Source: Chloroflexota bacterium
GTDB taxonomy: Bacteria > Chloroflexota > Anaerolineae > 4572-78 > J111
Assembly (NCBI GenBank): GCA_016860845.1
Contig: BOKF01000016.1
Coordinates: forward strand, 62,001-126,000
Length of the DNA stretch: 64,000 nucleotides
Direction: 5' to 3'
The notes under the pieces are model-generated. The model had not been told where the DNA came from, did no database searches, and saw nothing but the letters and a program-made list of their open reading frames with translations. The translations under genes were made by a program, and so were the position numbers. Below, one piece after another: positions 16,786 to 25,318 of the stretch; the stretch's first letter is position 1; every line of letters begins with the position of its first letter.

Positions 16786-16975
16786 ATGCAGGCCGTATGG
16801 TAAAATGGCTTCTGAATTAAAACCAGTGTTGGCTACAGGTCTGGGGGTACAGGCTTCTTACTCGTCGTAAGTACTCATTCGATAGGAGTTTCCTGCTCAC
16901 AGGAAGTCTTTGACTGGAGCCGGAAGATTTTTTCCAGCCTTCCAACCCTCCATTCTTCTCTTCCAATTTTTTCTC
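16786..16975. other. Gene-free spacer
   Basis: 190 bp between the nuclease and the next minus-strand gene. Its first 70 bp may still code for the nuclease N-terminus. Nothing else was recognised. Confidence 0.4.
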
Positions 16976-18919
16976 TCACGGCCCTCCCTGTACCTCCAAC
17001 TCATACTTCAACGACCCGATGTCGTGGTTCCAAATTTTCAGGTAATAGACGTGCTCTTCCATCAACTGGCCGTCCCACAACACTTGCAGACTCCTGATGT
17101 CCTCGGTAGGATAGGGTGAGGGCATGCTGACCCCAAAGGGTTCGAGTTTGTCCACCGTGCCGCGGGTCCAGATTTGAAGCTGGTTGCCGGCATAGAGGGC
17201 AAAATCAGCATGGCGGGCACGGATTTCATCGAAGGGAGTGTTGGTCAGGAAAATCTTAAAATCGTGCTGGGGCGTCGTCTCGTTATAGGCGTCGCGGTAG
17301 TAAAATTTGTACCAGATTTCCTGTCCGGCTTTTAGCTTACCCTGAGTGACGCCCATCTTTAAGTCAATCGCATCGGGGGGAGCTGCGCCGGGCACCGCCG
17401 GCAGGCTGGGGCGAGTGGGCGGCGAGGGGTTGTAGGGGATCCGTCCGGCCGTTCCGTCGCCCTGGTGCAGTGTGGGATTGCCCAGTTCTGCGTTTTGAAT
17501 ATCGCCAGGGAAGAGATAATAATCCACTACTTCCGGCGAATTGTTCTCAACCTTGATCAGGTAGCGGTCGCCATCCACCAGCGATCCTTTCCAGAGCCGC
17601 TCGCCGGTATGATCATCTTTATCGCGCGAGAGCCACTGCCCCAGGCCAATATTTTCCATATAGTCAGCATCGCCGCGAGCCCAAATGTGGTATTGGCCGG
17701 CCGGGAAGATTTCAAAGTTGACCCGGCTGTCAATAAAACCATCGCTAGGGGTGCTGAACATGGTCAGGGCCATGTCCTCGATTTTGTTCTGATCCAGGTC
17801 ATCACGCAGCAGGCTGTACCAGTGTTCGCCATAAGGGGCCAGGCGGCCGCTGTTGACCTGCTGGGTATTGAACTCCAGGGGGTTGTTGGGATAAATATTG
17901 ACAGGCGTATATATCTCTGGGGGAGGCGCAGGCACCGCCGGAGCGGGTTGGACATTGCCTTCGCCGTCGCCGCTCCCCTCACCGCCGGTTTCGGTGGGCG
18001 TCAGATCGAGGGCAGGATTTTTGAGTGTGTTCAGGGGAATGGAGAGCCAGCCCAGCGAGTCGGCCTGATTGAGCCAGTGGGCGGCTGCTTCGGCATCCAG
18101 CCCGGCGATGGCTTCGGCGGTTAAATGCCACAACAGGTTGGGATCAGCTTCACTCGGCTGGGGGGCATCGGGGATAGCGGTGCCGGCGGTAACAATCCAG
18201 CCGACCGCCTGGGCCTGCTGCATCCATTGGGCGGCCTCGTCGGCGTTCATCTTGCCAACCGCCTGGGCTGTCAGCGACCAACTGAGCTGCCGGGCGCTAA
18301 GCGCTTCGGCTTCGCTGATAGCCGAATTAAGGCTGGCCGGTGTCGCTCCGGAGACGGCGGGCTGCTCGGCTTTGGCTTCCAGAGTATAATTAAGACCAAA
18401 AGGGGATTGGTTGAAGACACGGACGTAATACACTTCCTGATCGGCGACTTCGCCGGTCCAGAACATAGCGTTCAAATTCTGATTGGCGGCTTTAAGCGGC
18501 GAGGTCAGCCCCGTGCCCTGAACGTCGGTCGGAGTCGCCGGCTGCTGGAACCACGAGTCGGCTTCCGGCTGGGTCAAAATCTCAAAATTGGCCTGCTGCG
18601 GGCTGATGATCGCCTCGCTTTCAAAGCGCATGGCCAGCGAAATCCAGGAGAGGCTGGGATCGTCAAAGCTGGCGCGGCTGTAGGTGTACCAATCTTCTTC
18701 GCCGGGGTTGAGGTGGTTGACATTCACCCCTTTGGTCAGGGGGTAGGCTGTTTGGGGGGAGTTGTTGACTTCGAGGCTGCGGGAAAAATCAAGCAAATTG
18801 ACCCCGGCATTGGTGGTAGCAAAAACCGGCACGGCCACGAGCAGCAAGGCGATAACCACCAGGCTGTAGCCAAACAATGATTTGTAGGTAAATCTTGTGG
18901 TTCGGTAGGTTAGGCGCAT
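16976..18919 (-). CDS. Exported protein with PPC-like domains
   Basis: 647 residues. One N-terminal hydrophobic segment (about 14-35) acts as signal or anchor. Three related beta-sandwich modules follow; they read like pre-peptidase C-terminal (PPC) domains, each with a GEEDWYTY or GEHWYSLL type motif and a closing WTRG or WKGS turn (about 70-190, 345-480, 520-645). Helical inserts with a repeated SWSLTAQAVGKMNADEAAQW-like unit occupy about 205-290. A Pro-rich linker lies near 310-340. PPC domains are usually attached to secreted enzymes; no catalytic domain is visible here, so a structural or surface role is likely. Confidence 0.65.
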   Translation of the reverse strand: MRLTYRTTRFTYKSLFGYSLVVIALLLVAVPVFATTNAGVNLLDFSRSLEVNNSPQTAYPLTKGVNVNHLNPGEEDWYTYSRASFDDPSLSWISLAMRFESEAIISPQQANFEILTQPEADSWFQQPATPTDVQGTGLTSPLKAANQNLNAMFWTGEVADQEVYYVRVFNQSPFGLNYTLEAKAEQPAVSGATPASLNSAISEAEALSARQLSWSLTAQAVGKMNADEAAQWMQQAQAVGWIVTAGTAIPDAPQPSEADPNLLWHLTAEAIAGLDAEAAAHWLNQADSLGWLSIPLNTLKNPALDLTPTETGGEGSGDGEGNVQPAPAVPAPPPEIYTPVNIYPNNPLEFNTQQVNSGRLAPYGEHWYSLLRDDLDQNKIEDMALTMFSTPSDGFIDSRVNFEIFPAGQYHIWARGDADYMENIGLGQWLSRDKDDHTGERLWKGSLVDGDRYLIKVENNSPEVVDYYLFPGDIQNAELGNPTLHQGDGTAGRIPYNPSPPTRPSLPAVPGAAPPDAIDLKMGVTQGKLKAGQEIWYKFYYRDAYNETTPQHDFKIFLTNTPFDEIRARHADFALYAGNQLQIWTRGTVDKLEPFGVSMPSPYPTEDIRSLQVLWDGQLMEEHVYYLKIWNHDIGSLKYELEVQGGP

Positions 18920-19141
18920 ATCAAACCTCCAAAGCTAAAGAGGGCGGCGAGGCAAAACGGCGCGGGAGCGAGGCAAAACAAAAAGGCAGGACAGGCAAAG
19001 CCATCCTCAAATATAATCCACTCCCTACAGCTTACCATAAAATTGGGGTCAAGTCAATTATGTAAAGTACCGGAACAAAAATACCTCGGCGCTGAGGATG
19101 CGCCGAGGTATTTCGTTTAATTTAGCGGGGTTGGCGAGAGG
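18920..19141. other. Spacer with terminator
   Basis: 222 bp. It holds a C/G-rich low-complexity stretch (18935-18990) made of GAGGCAAAA-type units, and the terminator of the following minus-strand gene. Confidence 0.5.
19078..19113 (-). terminator. Strong hairpin terminator after the cohesin/dockerin gene
   Basis: A perfect 14-bp stem (19078-19091 with 19100-19113, arm AAATACCTCGGCGC) with an 8-nt loop. On the minus strand the stem runs into TTTTTG, which fits termination of the gene ending at 19142. Confidence 0.85.
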
Positions 19142-22033
19142 TTAAGGCAGACAAGTCCACACTTGCGTTCCCTGCCCAAAGTTCCGGCTGACGATGATGA
19201 TATCGAGAATGTCAACCAAACCGTCCTGGTTGAGGTCGGCCGGCTGACCTGAACCGGTCAAGCCGAAGCTAACCCCCACGGTGGTGGCGTCGGTGATATT
19301 GATGGTACCGTCGTCGTTGAGATCACCATTCAATAGACTGACTGGGGCCAGGATTGTTTCCGGCGCGGTCACCAGAGGGGCTGTGCAGACTGCCGGCAGG
19401 AAGCCCGGCGCGTCGGCGGTGATGGAACTGTGCCCGCCGGTGGTGACGTCGGCGATAGAGAAGCTGCCATCAGCATCGGTCGTATCGCTTTGACTGCTGT
19501 CGTTCACGGTGACAGTCGCTCCGGCCCAATTGCCACCCAGGCGGGCTTCCAGGGCTACCTGACCGGAAACAGTAGCGGTAGTCGGTGCTGGGGTCGGCGT
19601 TTCTGGGGTCGGGGTGGGGGTACCGGGTGTCGCCGTGGGCGTCTCAGGCGTAGCTGTTGGCGTTTCCGGGGTCGCGGTGGGTGTTTCCGGCGTAGCGGTC
19701 GGCGTTCCAGGCGTAGCGGTTGGGGTCTCCGGTGTGGCTGTCGGCGTTTCCGGTGTCACCGTCGGCGTTTCCGGCGTCACCGTCGGGGTCTCCGGCGTCG
19801 CTGTGGGGGTTACTGGGGTCGGCGTCGGAGTCCCGCCAATCGCGACGGGGTAGTTCTGGCTGGCGATGGTGAAGGCTTGAGCCTGGGGGTTGCCGATTTT
19901 CTCGTTTTCAAAGGTCAAAGTGGCGATCCCTGGTGTGTTAGCCGCCGTCGCTTCAAAGGTCAGCAGGACAACATCGCCGCTCAAGCCGGGCACGTTGCCC
20001 TGGCGGCTGGCGACCAGCCTGAGTTTGCCGAGCGTATTATCAACCTCATTCCTGACCACAAAGGTCAGGTCGGGATGGGGCTGAAGGTTACTGAGTGAAA
20101 TCAACGTCGGGTCGAAGTTGATTTCAAACTGCACCCCATACAGGCCGGGATCAGGCACGTTCTGGGCCACTACCTCCACACTGAAGGTTTCGCCTGTTCC
20201 CACAGCCGCAGGACCATCCATTATCAGATTAATTTGACCCGGCTGCGGTGTAATCGTTACCGCAGGTGTTGGCGTGGGGGTGGCGGTGGGCGTGGTCGTC
20301 ACCGTCGGAGTAGTTGTGACGGTGGGTGTGGTGGTGACGGTCGGCGTGGTCGTCACCGTCGGCGTGGTCGTGACTGTCACCGTGGGGGTCGTGGTGACGG
20401 TGGGGGTCGTGGTAACGGTAACTGTTGGCGTGATCGTGGGGGTAGGCGTCGGTTCGGAGGGAGTGTCCTGGAAAACGAGGACCGCCCCGCCGACGGGCTG
20501 GTCGCCTTCGGGAAACTCAGTCCAGCAGCGGTCCGTCACGTAGACTTTGCCATTATTGGGGTTGATGGCTATCTCAAAAGGATTTTTCCACTGCAGATTT
20601 CCACCAACCAGGGGTGGGTTGCCTACGACGAGGCTGGGCAGCGGGCCGTCTGACACATTTCCGTCGAAATCGGCCAGGTAGATGCCCCCTCGTTCAGGGC
20701 TGTCGCAGGCAGCGATATCTCCCTCTCTATCGTCATAGGCAAAACCGGCATAGGTTCCCAGCATGTGGTTGGCCGCTGGATTGTAAACCAGTCCAACCTC
20801 GGCATAGTCGTGGCCTAAGTCGGTTTGTCCGGCCAGAGTGACAGAGGTAGGGTTGCTTGGATCAAAATCGTAAAACAGCATTTTGTCCGGGTTGGCGTAG
20901 ATCGGTGGGATGGGGTCATCGCGAGGGTCGTCCGCATAAGTCATGAAGAGCCGATTCTGACCTGTATCTTGCCAAAGCCCAATGGCCAGGGGTGTGCCGG
21001 TGCCGCCGCCGGGCAAATTGATGTCGTGGAAGGTGAGATTGAAGGGAGCGACACTGGGTAGGCCCACAAACTTAAAGGGGTTGGGCTGGATGGCATCACG
21101 CAGGGTAACGAAGTTGTAGCTACCTGGGACGCTGGCAATGGCTACCTCTAATGGACTGAAGGCGACAGGTGGATTTTCGATGAAGGGTAAAGCGGTTTGG
21201 GGATTGCCTGGATCGGTGCTGAGGATGAGCATGTTGCCCTGCTTGTAGTCAGGGTAATGAACCAGGCCCGTGACCGGGTTGACCAGCGGCGCTGTGGGCG
21301 CGAAATCCGAACCGGCAGAATAATTGGTGATGGCGGTATCAGAGATGGGGTTAATATAGGTAACCAGGCCATCTTCAAAAGAGCCGACATAGACAAATTG
21401 GCCGTTGCCGGAGACAGCCACCCCCCAGGGGCCGCGGCCAATCCCAACAGAACTCGACGTGTGAGGACTGGGATCAACCACACCGTCCGGCCCGCCGGGG
21501 ATGGTGTAGAGAACTTCGTCGGTGTCGCCGTCAATCACTGCGACAAAGGGATGGGGCTTAACGCGCTGGGTGCCGGAGATGACCAGCGGCCCCTGAAAGG
21601 CAACGTAAACCTTGTTCAGTTGTTCGTGGACCGCCACGCCTTTGGGGTGAATGGGGTAGATGGCGCCGAGGGTGATCGTCTCCTGGGTGCCATCGGCCAA
21701 GTCAAGTGAGACGCGGCCGGTGGTGGGGTAATAGCCCTGGCTGGCTCCGGTGAAGCGGAGAAAAGCCGTATAAGTGGCCGGGGCCAGGCCGGTGAAGGTA
21801 GCCGGGACTGGCTGGCAGTTGGCGTCATCGTTGAGACAGGCTTCTACCTCGGCGGGCGCTGGCCCATCTACCGGATCACTGCACTCTCCATTAGCGTTCT
21901 GGTCGGTGCAGGCGTTGACGGTGAGCGTCCCCTGGCCCGCTTGAGCGTAAACCAGGCCAGATGACAGTCCCGCTAACAAGAGCAGACTTATAACTGCTGC
22001 TGCCCATTTTTGCCTAGAAAAAATTCTTTCCAT
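19142..22033 (-). CDS. Exported protein with NHL-like propeller, cohesin-like and dockerin-like parts
   Basis: 963 residues. A signal peptide (about 1-30, ending YAQA) is followed by a short domain with calcium-like repeats, and then a region of beta-propeller character (about 125-520; KGVAVHEQLNKVYVAF, VYVGSFEDGLVTYINP). A Thr/Pro/Val linker (about 525-595) precedes a cohesin-like domain (about 600-735; QINLIMDGPAAVGTGETF, YGVQFEINFDPTL). A second Thr/Pro/Glu linker precedes a carboxypeptidase-regulatory-like domain, and two dockerin-type calcium loops end the protein (GDLNDDGTINITDATTVG; ADLNQDGLVDILDIIIVS). A cohesin and a dockerin on one chain may allow self-assembly. CAGGAGGG precedes the ATG. 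It is a paralogue of the next upstream gene. Confidence 0.8.
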   Translation of the reverse strand: MERIFSRQKWAAAVISLLLLAGLSSGLVYAQAGQGTLTVNACTDQNANGECSDPVDGPAPAEVEACLNDDANCQPVPATFTGLAPATYTAFLRFTGASQGYYPTTGRVSLDLADGTQETITLGAIYPIHPKGVAVHEQLNKVYVAFQGPLVISGTQRVKPHPFVAVIDGDTDEVLYTIPGGPDGVVDPSPHTSSSVGIGRGPWGVAVSGNGQFVYVGSFEDGLVTYINPISDTAITNYSAGSDFAPTAPLVNPVTGLVHYPDYKQGNMLILSTDPGNPQTALPFIENPPVAFSPLEVAIASVPGSYNFVTLRDAIQPNPFKFVGLPSVAPFNLTFHDINLPGGGTGTPLAIGLWQDTGQNRLFMTYADDPRDDPIPPIYANPDKMLFYDFDPSNPTSVTLAGQTDLGHDYAEVGLVYNPAANHMLGTYAGFAYDDREGDIAACDSPERGGIYLADFDGNVSDGPLPSLVVGNPPLVGGNLQWKNPFEIAINPNNGKVYVTDRCWTEFPEGDQPVGGAVLVFQDTPSEPTPTPTITPTVTVTTTPTVTTTPTVTVTTTPTVTTTPTVTTTPTVTTTPTVTTTPTATPTPTPAVTITPQPGQINLIMDGPAAVGTGETFSVEVVAQNVPDPGLYGVQFEINFDPTLISLSNLQPHPDLTFVVRNEVDNTLGKLRLVASRQGNVPGLSGDVVLLTFEATAANTPGIATLTFENEKIGNPQAQAFTIASQNYPVAIGGTPTPTPVTPTATPETPTVTPETPTVTPETPTATPETPTATPGTPTATPETPTATPETPTATPETPTATPGTPTPTPETPTPAPTTATVSGQVALEARLGGNWAGATVTVNDSSQSDTTDADGSFSIADVTTGGHSSITADAPGFLPAVCTAPLVTAPETILAPVSLLNGDLNDDGTINITDATTVGVSFGLTGSGQPADLNQDGLVDILDIIIVSRNFGQGTQVWTCLP

Positions 22034-22059
22034 TGCTGCCCTCCTGAATATGAGTTGTT

Positions 22060-22092
22060 AAGACCTCCTCACTTTTTCAGTGAGGAGGTCTT
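22060..22092. terminator. Intercistronic hairpin with U tract on the plus strand
   Basis: A perfect 14-bp stem (arm AAGACCTCCTCACT, loop TTTTC). The T-rich tail follows on the plus strand, although the genes on both sides are minus. On the minus strand it sits in the leader of the gene at 19142-22033, about 20 bases before its CAGGAGGG site. Confidence 0.6.
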
Positions 22093-22119
22093 TTTCTTTA
22101 ATTCATTGGGCGAAGGCGA

Positions 22120-23688
22120 CTAGGGTAAGCAAACCCAGGTCTGCGATCCTTGTCCAAAGTTCACACTGACCAGGATGATGTCGAAGATGTCCACCTCACC
22201 ATCCCGATTGATGTCTTCCGCCAGGTCAGAACCGGTTGCGCCGAAACTGACTCCGACCGCCGTAGCATCTTGGATGTTAACGACACCGTCGTCATTGATA
22301 TCGCCACTGAGGAGAGCGATACTCGCCATAGTGGTGAGCGGCGCGGTTATCGTGGGGGAGCTACAGACCGCCGGGAGGTAGCCGGGAGCATCAGCGGTCA
22401 GGGTGCTGTAAGTCCCTGCCGGCACATCGAGAATGCTGAAATTGCCGCTGGTGTCGGTCGTGGCGCTAAAGACAGCGCTGTTATCCAGTTGAACGGTAGC
22501 GCCGGACCAATCACTGTTAGCCTGACCGCTGAGAATGACCTGACCGGAGACGGTAGCCGTGGTGGGGGTTGGAGTAGGCGTCTCAGGGGTGGGGGTGGGG
22601 GTCTCGGGCGTAGCTGTCGGCGTCTCAGGTGTTGCCGTGGGCGTCTCAGGTGTTGCCGTGGGCGTCTCGGGCGTTGCGGTTGGCGTTTCCGGGGTAGCCG
22701 TGGGCGTCTCCGGGGTAGCCGTGGGCGTTTCCGGGGTAGCCGTGGGCGTCTCCGGGGTGGCCGTTGGGGTTTCCGGGGTAGCCGTGGGCGTCTCCGGCGT
22801 TGCCGTGGGCGTTTCCGGGGTAGCCGTGGGCGTCTCCGGGGTAGCCGTGGGCGTCTCCGGGGTGGCCGTTGGGGTTTCCGGGGTAGCCGTGGGCGTCTCG
22901 GGCGTAGCAGTTGGTGTTTCCGGTGTAACTGTCGGCGTCTCCGGCGTAGCGGTTGGGGTTTCCGGGGTAGCCGTGGGCGTTTCCGGGGTTGGGGTAATGG
23001 GTGTTGGCGTCGGCGTGAGACCGATGGAAATAGTGTAATTATGCGGGATCACGTTGAAAGGATGGGCTTGAGCGTCCCCGATTTTTACATTACTGAAGGT
23101 CAACGTCGGCAGGCAAGGGATATTACCCACTGTGGCGTCAAAAGTCAGCAGGGTAACATCGCCGGTCAAGCCGGGCACGTTGCCCTGGCGGCTGGCGACC
23201 AGTCTCAGCTTGCCGAGGGTATTATCAACCTCGTTGCGGACCACAAAGGATAAGTCGGGGTTGGGTTGCAGGTTACTGAACGTAATCAGCGCCGGGATAA
23301 AGTTGATTTCAAACTGCACCCCGTATAGGCCGGGATCAGGCACGTTCTGGGCCACTACCTCTACACTGAAGGTTTCGCCGACCGCGACAGCCGCCGGCCC
23401 GTTCATCACCAGGTCAATCGTGGCGGTAGGGGTGATTGCTGAGGGGAAGACGGTCGTCTCGCTGGCCGAATCCTGTAAGATTAAAGCTGCGCCGGAATCG
23501 GCTGAGCTAAAAGGGAAAGTGTACGGACAAGGAAGGACTACGTCAGCATTACCGTTATTGGAGCTGAACATGGTCCCAACAAAGTTTTTGCCGGTTACGT
23601 CAGCGTAGGCCATTCCTGATGACAGCCCTGCGAGTAAGAGTAAAACTACAATCAGTGTTGGCCACTTGATAAAGAGTATCCTTTTCAT
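22120..23688 (-). CDS. Exported cohesin-like/dockerin-like protein with TPE repeats
   Basis: About 522 residues from the ATG at 23688. AGGAGGA stands before it, while the longer open frame to 23802 has no such support. A signal peptide (ending MAYA), a short unknown stretch, and a cohesin-like domain (about 95-230; IDLVMNGPAAVAVGETF, YGVQFEINFIPALI) are followed by about 22 near-identical TATPETP-type units, a carboxypeptidase-regulatory-like domain, and two dockerin-type loops (GDINDDGVVNIQDATAVG; EDINRDGEVDIFDIILVS). The cohesin and dockerin ends closely match those of the 963-residue neighbour. It lacks that protein's propeller. Its repeat tract (about 22570-23000) should be unstable in length. 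Confidence 0.8.
   Translation of the reverse strand: MKRILFIKWPTLIVVLLLLAGLSSGMAYADVTGKNFVGTMFSSNNGNADVVLPCPYTFPFSSADSGAALILQDSASETTVFPSAITPTATIDLVMNGPAAVAVGETFSVEVVAQNVPDPGLYGVQFEINFIPALITFSNLQPNPDLSFVVRNEVDNTLGKLRLVASRQGNVPGLTGDVTLLTFDATVGNIPCLPTLTFSNVKIGDAQAHPFNVIPHNYTISIGLTPTPTPITPTPETPTATPETPTATPETPTVTPETPTATPETPTATPETPTATPETPTATPETPTATPETPTATPETPTATPETPTATPETPTATPETPTATPETPTATPETPTATPETPTATPETPTATPETPTATPETPTPTPETPTPTPTTATVSGQVILSGQANSDWSGATVQLDNSAVFSATTDTSGNFSILDVPAGTYSTLTADAPGYLPAVCSSPTITAPLTTMASIALLSGDINDDGVVNIQDATAVGVSFGATGSDLAEDINRDGEVDIFDIILVSVNFGQGSQTWVCLP
22570..23000 (-). repeat. Tandem 21-nt coding repeat (ATPETPT units)
   Basis: About 20 copies of a 21-bp unit that encodes the ATPETPT heptapeptide in the minus-strand protein. 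Third-position differences among the copies show some age. The opposite strand is open in frame, giving a GVAVGVS-type shadow that is not a gene. Confidence 0.9.
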
Positions 23689-23861
23689 AACTATCCTCCT
23701 GAGTTCTCTAGATAAGATCAATATTCTTGCAAAGTCTGGTTGGTCTAACAGTTTTATCAAGAATTTAGGAGGACTTCTAGCTCTGGATGGGTGTGTATTC
23801 ATATTATCTTGTTAGTGGTGATTGACGTTTTGTACTTGTTTGACAAGTTCCCAGAAAAGAA

Positions 23862-23916
23862 AACGCCCCCTGCGCGCTTTGTATTCCGGTCGAAGAATAC
23901 AAACACAGGGGGCGTT
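23862..23916 (-). terminator. Two-tier hairpin terminator
   Basis: An 11-bp outer stem (AACGCCCCCTG at 23862-23872 with 23906-23916) encloses an inner 9-bp stem (TTTGTATTC with GAATACAAA). On the minus strand it is followed by TTCTTTTCT. It closes whatever is transcribed from the gene-free stretch to its right. Confidence 0.75.
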
Positions 23917-24285
23917 AAACACGAAGCGTGAGCGGAGAGATATATGTAAAACGGGTTAAGTAGAAACCTTCCGTTCTACATTCTCCAGCCTCGTCAAACG
24001 ACCCAAAACGCAGGTAAAAACTGTTAAAGTACATTCGGTTTAACGTTACGAGCGAACGTTAAACTATGATAATTTAAGTAACAACCGTGACCAGTTTAAC
24101 CGAACTTTACCTCAAAGGCAATGGGGTAATAAGTCCCAATCTTGCCGGTTCTTACTGTAACGCCTGGCCCAACGTTTAGCAACGATAATAGCACCCATAT
24201 TTTCCCGGCGAAACCTATGAGTGCATTCTCCGTATTAGTACGGAGATTGCCGTGATTATGTGGTCTGTACAGGCCAGGCCGCCAG
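23917..24285 (-). ncRNA. Possible structured non-coding RNA or long 3' leader
   Basis: 369 bp without an open frame of size, between the FHA gene stop and a strong minus-strand terminator. It holds several inverted repeats: GTTTAACGTT-7-AACGTTAAAC (24038-24064), a long arm pair around 24020-24047 and 24093-24110, and CTCCGTA-TTAG-TACGGAG (24228-24245). I compared it by eye with tmRNA, RNase P, SRP and c-di-GMP patterns and saw no match. It may be an independent RNA or the long 3' UTR of the FHA gene. Strand is inferred from the terminator. Confidence 0.35.
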
Positions 24286-25218
24286 TTATTTTTTTGAGCT
24301 TTCTTGAAATTTTAAAGTCGAAACGCCAATAAGGATGATGTCGCCATCCTGGAGGGGGCGAGGTTCTTTGATCAACTGGTCATTGATAAAGGTGCCGTTG
24401 AGGCTGTTTTGATCCTGCAAAACAAAATTGTTGGCCTCATAAACAATAAGCGCATGGCGGCGCGAAACTTCCTTATCTTTGGATAGGGGCAGAGCATTAT
24501 CGGTGGCCCGGCCAATGGTGGTAATACCCGGCTTGAGTTTTAAAACCTCACCTGCGTGCGGGCCGGTGGTGCAAATCAAATGTGCTGAAATTTCCTCTGC
24601 GTCTTTTTGACGCAAGACAAAGGTGGCATCACTATCCTCTTCCAACGCGGGCAGCAGTTCAGTTTCACCCAGGCTGTCAGAAGGAGTATCCGCATGAACA
24701 TCTTCCAATTCGGAAGGAGTCTCGGTTCCGGGGGCCAGAATCAAGGTCGTGCCGACATCCGAGATCTCTTCCACCGGCGTGTGGATTTCAGTCTGTTCAA
24801 CACTCCAGGGAACTGAAGTTATCCCCGTTGGTATAATAATCGTCCCTCCCGTATCTTCCTCAACAGGCGGGATTTGAATTTCTTCGACAAAGTGAGCGGC
24901 AGGGACAGCGGGTTCAACCTCGGCGGGTTGAGACGCCCCAGGTGAGGTGTCGAGCAGGGAGGGGGAGGGTGCTGCCGGCGCTTCCTGGCCGGTTTCAGAT
25001 TCAATTGGCTGGCCCGGCGCTCCCTTGATGTACCTGATTTGATTGCGCGAGATCAGATAAGGCACGTCGCCAACTTTAAGCCAGATGTTGAGATCGTCCT
25101 GGGCCGCAATCTCGCCTTCGAGTGTCTGGCCGTCCAGATATTGAACCGTCACTATGCCTTTAAGCGTCAACAAAAACGGCTTTCTTGAATAGAATACATC
25201 GGCCTCGGCAGACATCAT
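24286..25218 (-). CDS. FHA-domain protein with LSm-like N-terminus
   Basis: About 310 residues from the ATG at 25218, which has GGAGG five bases before it; the open frame extends to 25278 without support. Residues 5-60 (FLLTLKGIVTVQYLDGQTL, then LISRNQIRYIKG) resemble an Sm-like beta barrel. A long acidic, Thr/Glu/Pro-rich linker follows. A C-terminal FHA domain (about 220-305; TTIGRATDNALPL, KEVSRRHALIVYE, LNGTFINDQ) binds phospho-threonine peptides. The linker has several acidic Thr patches (for example VEEDTGGT) that could serve as phosphorylation sites for a kinase. No kinase gene is in view. Confidence 0.85.
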   Translation of the reverse strand: MMSAEADVFYSRKPFLLTLKGIVTVQYLDGQTLEGEIAAQDDLNIWLKVGDVPYLISRNQIRYIKGAPGQPIESETGQEAPAAPSPSLLDTSPGASQPAEVEPAVPAAHFVEEIQIPPVEEDTGGTIIIPTGITSVPWSVEQTEIHTPVEEISDVGTTLILAPGTETPSELEDVHADTPSDSLGETELLPALEEDSDATFVLRQKDAEEISAHLICTTGPHAGEVLKLKPGITTIGRATDNALPLSKDKEVSRRHALIVYEANNFVLQDQNSLNGTFINDQLIKEPRPLQDGDIILIGVSTLKFQESSKK

Positions 25219-25283
25219 GTAATCCTCCAAAAATACGGGGCATGCAACTATTTTATTGTAGGTTAGATGGAAGGTCAAGTACT

Positions 25284-25318
25284 GTTCAACGTTTAATGTT
25301 CAACATTAAATGTTCAAC
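25284..25318. repeat. Tandem 14-nt (2x7) repeat at the hemY end
   Basis: Two and a half copies of a GTTGAACATTNAA unit on the minus strand. It encodes the last ten codons of the protoporphyrinogen oxidase gene and its TGA. Confidence 0.75.

Noticed and set aside
19614..20543. Plus-strand frames with GVAVGVS/TVGVVV repeats.
   Set aside because: Shadows of the Thr/Pro linkers of the 963-residue minus-strand protein.
22570..23000. CRISPR array.
   Set aside because: The repeat is contiguous and in frame with a protein; there are no unique spacers and no cas genes.
22559..23038. A plus-strand open frame of VGVSGVAVG repeats.
   Set aside because: It is the reverse complement of the TPE repeat in the minus-strand surface protein and has no start signal or hydrophobic logic of its own.
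23917..24285. tmRNA, RNase P RNA or SRP RNA.
   Set aside because: The expected signature segments (ANDxxxALAA-type tag frame, GAGGAAAGTCCGGG, GGTCAGGTCCGGAAGG) are not present on either strand.
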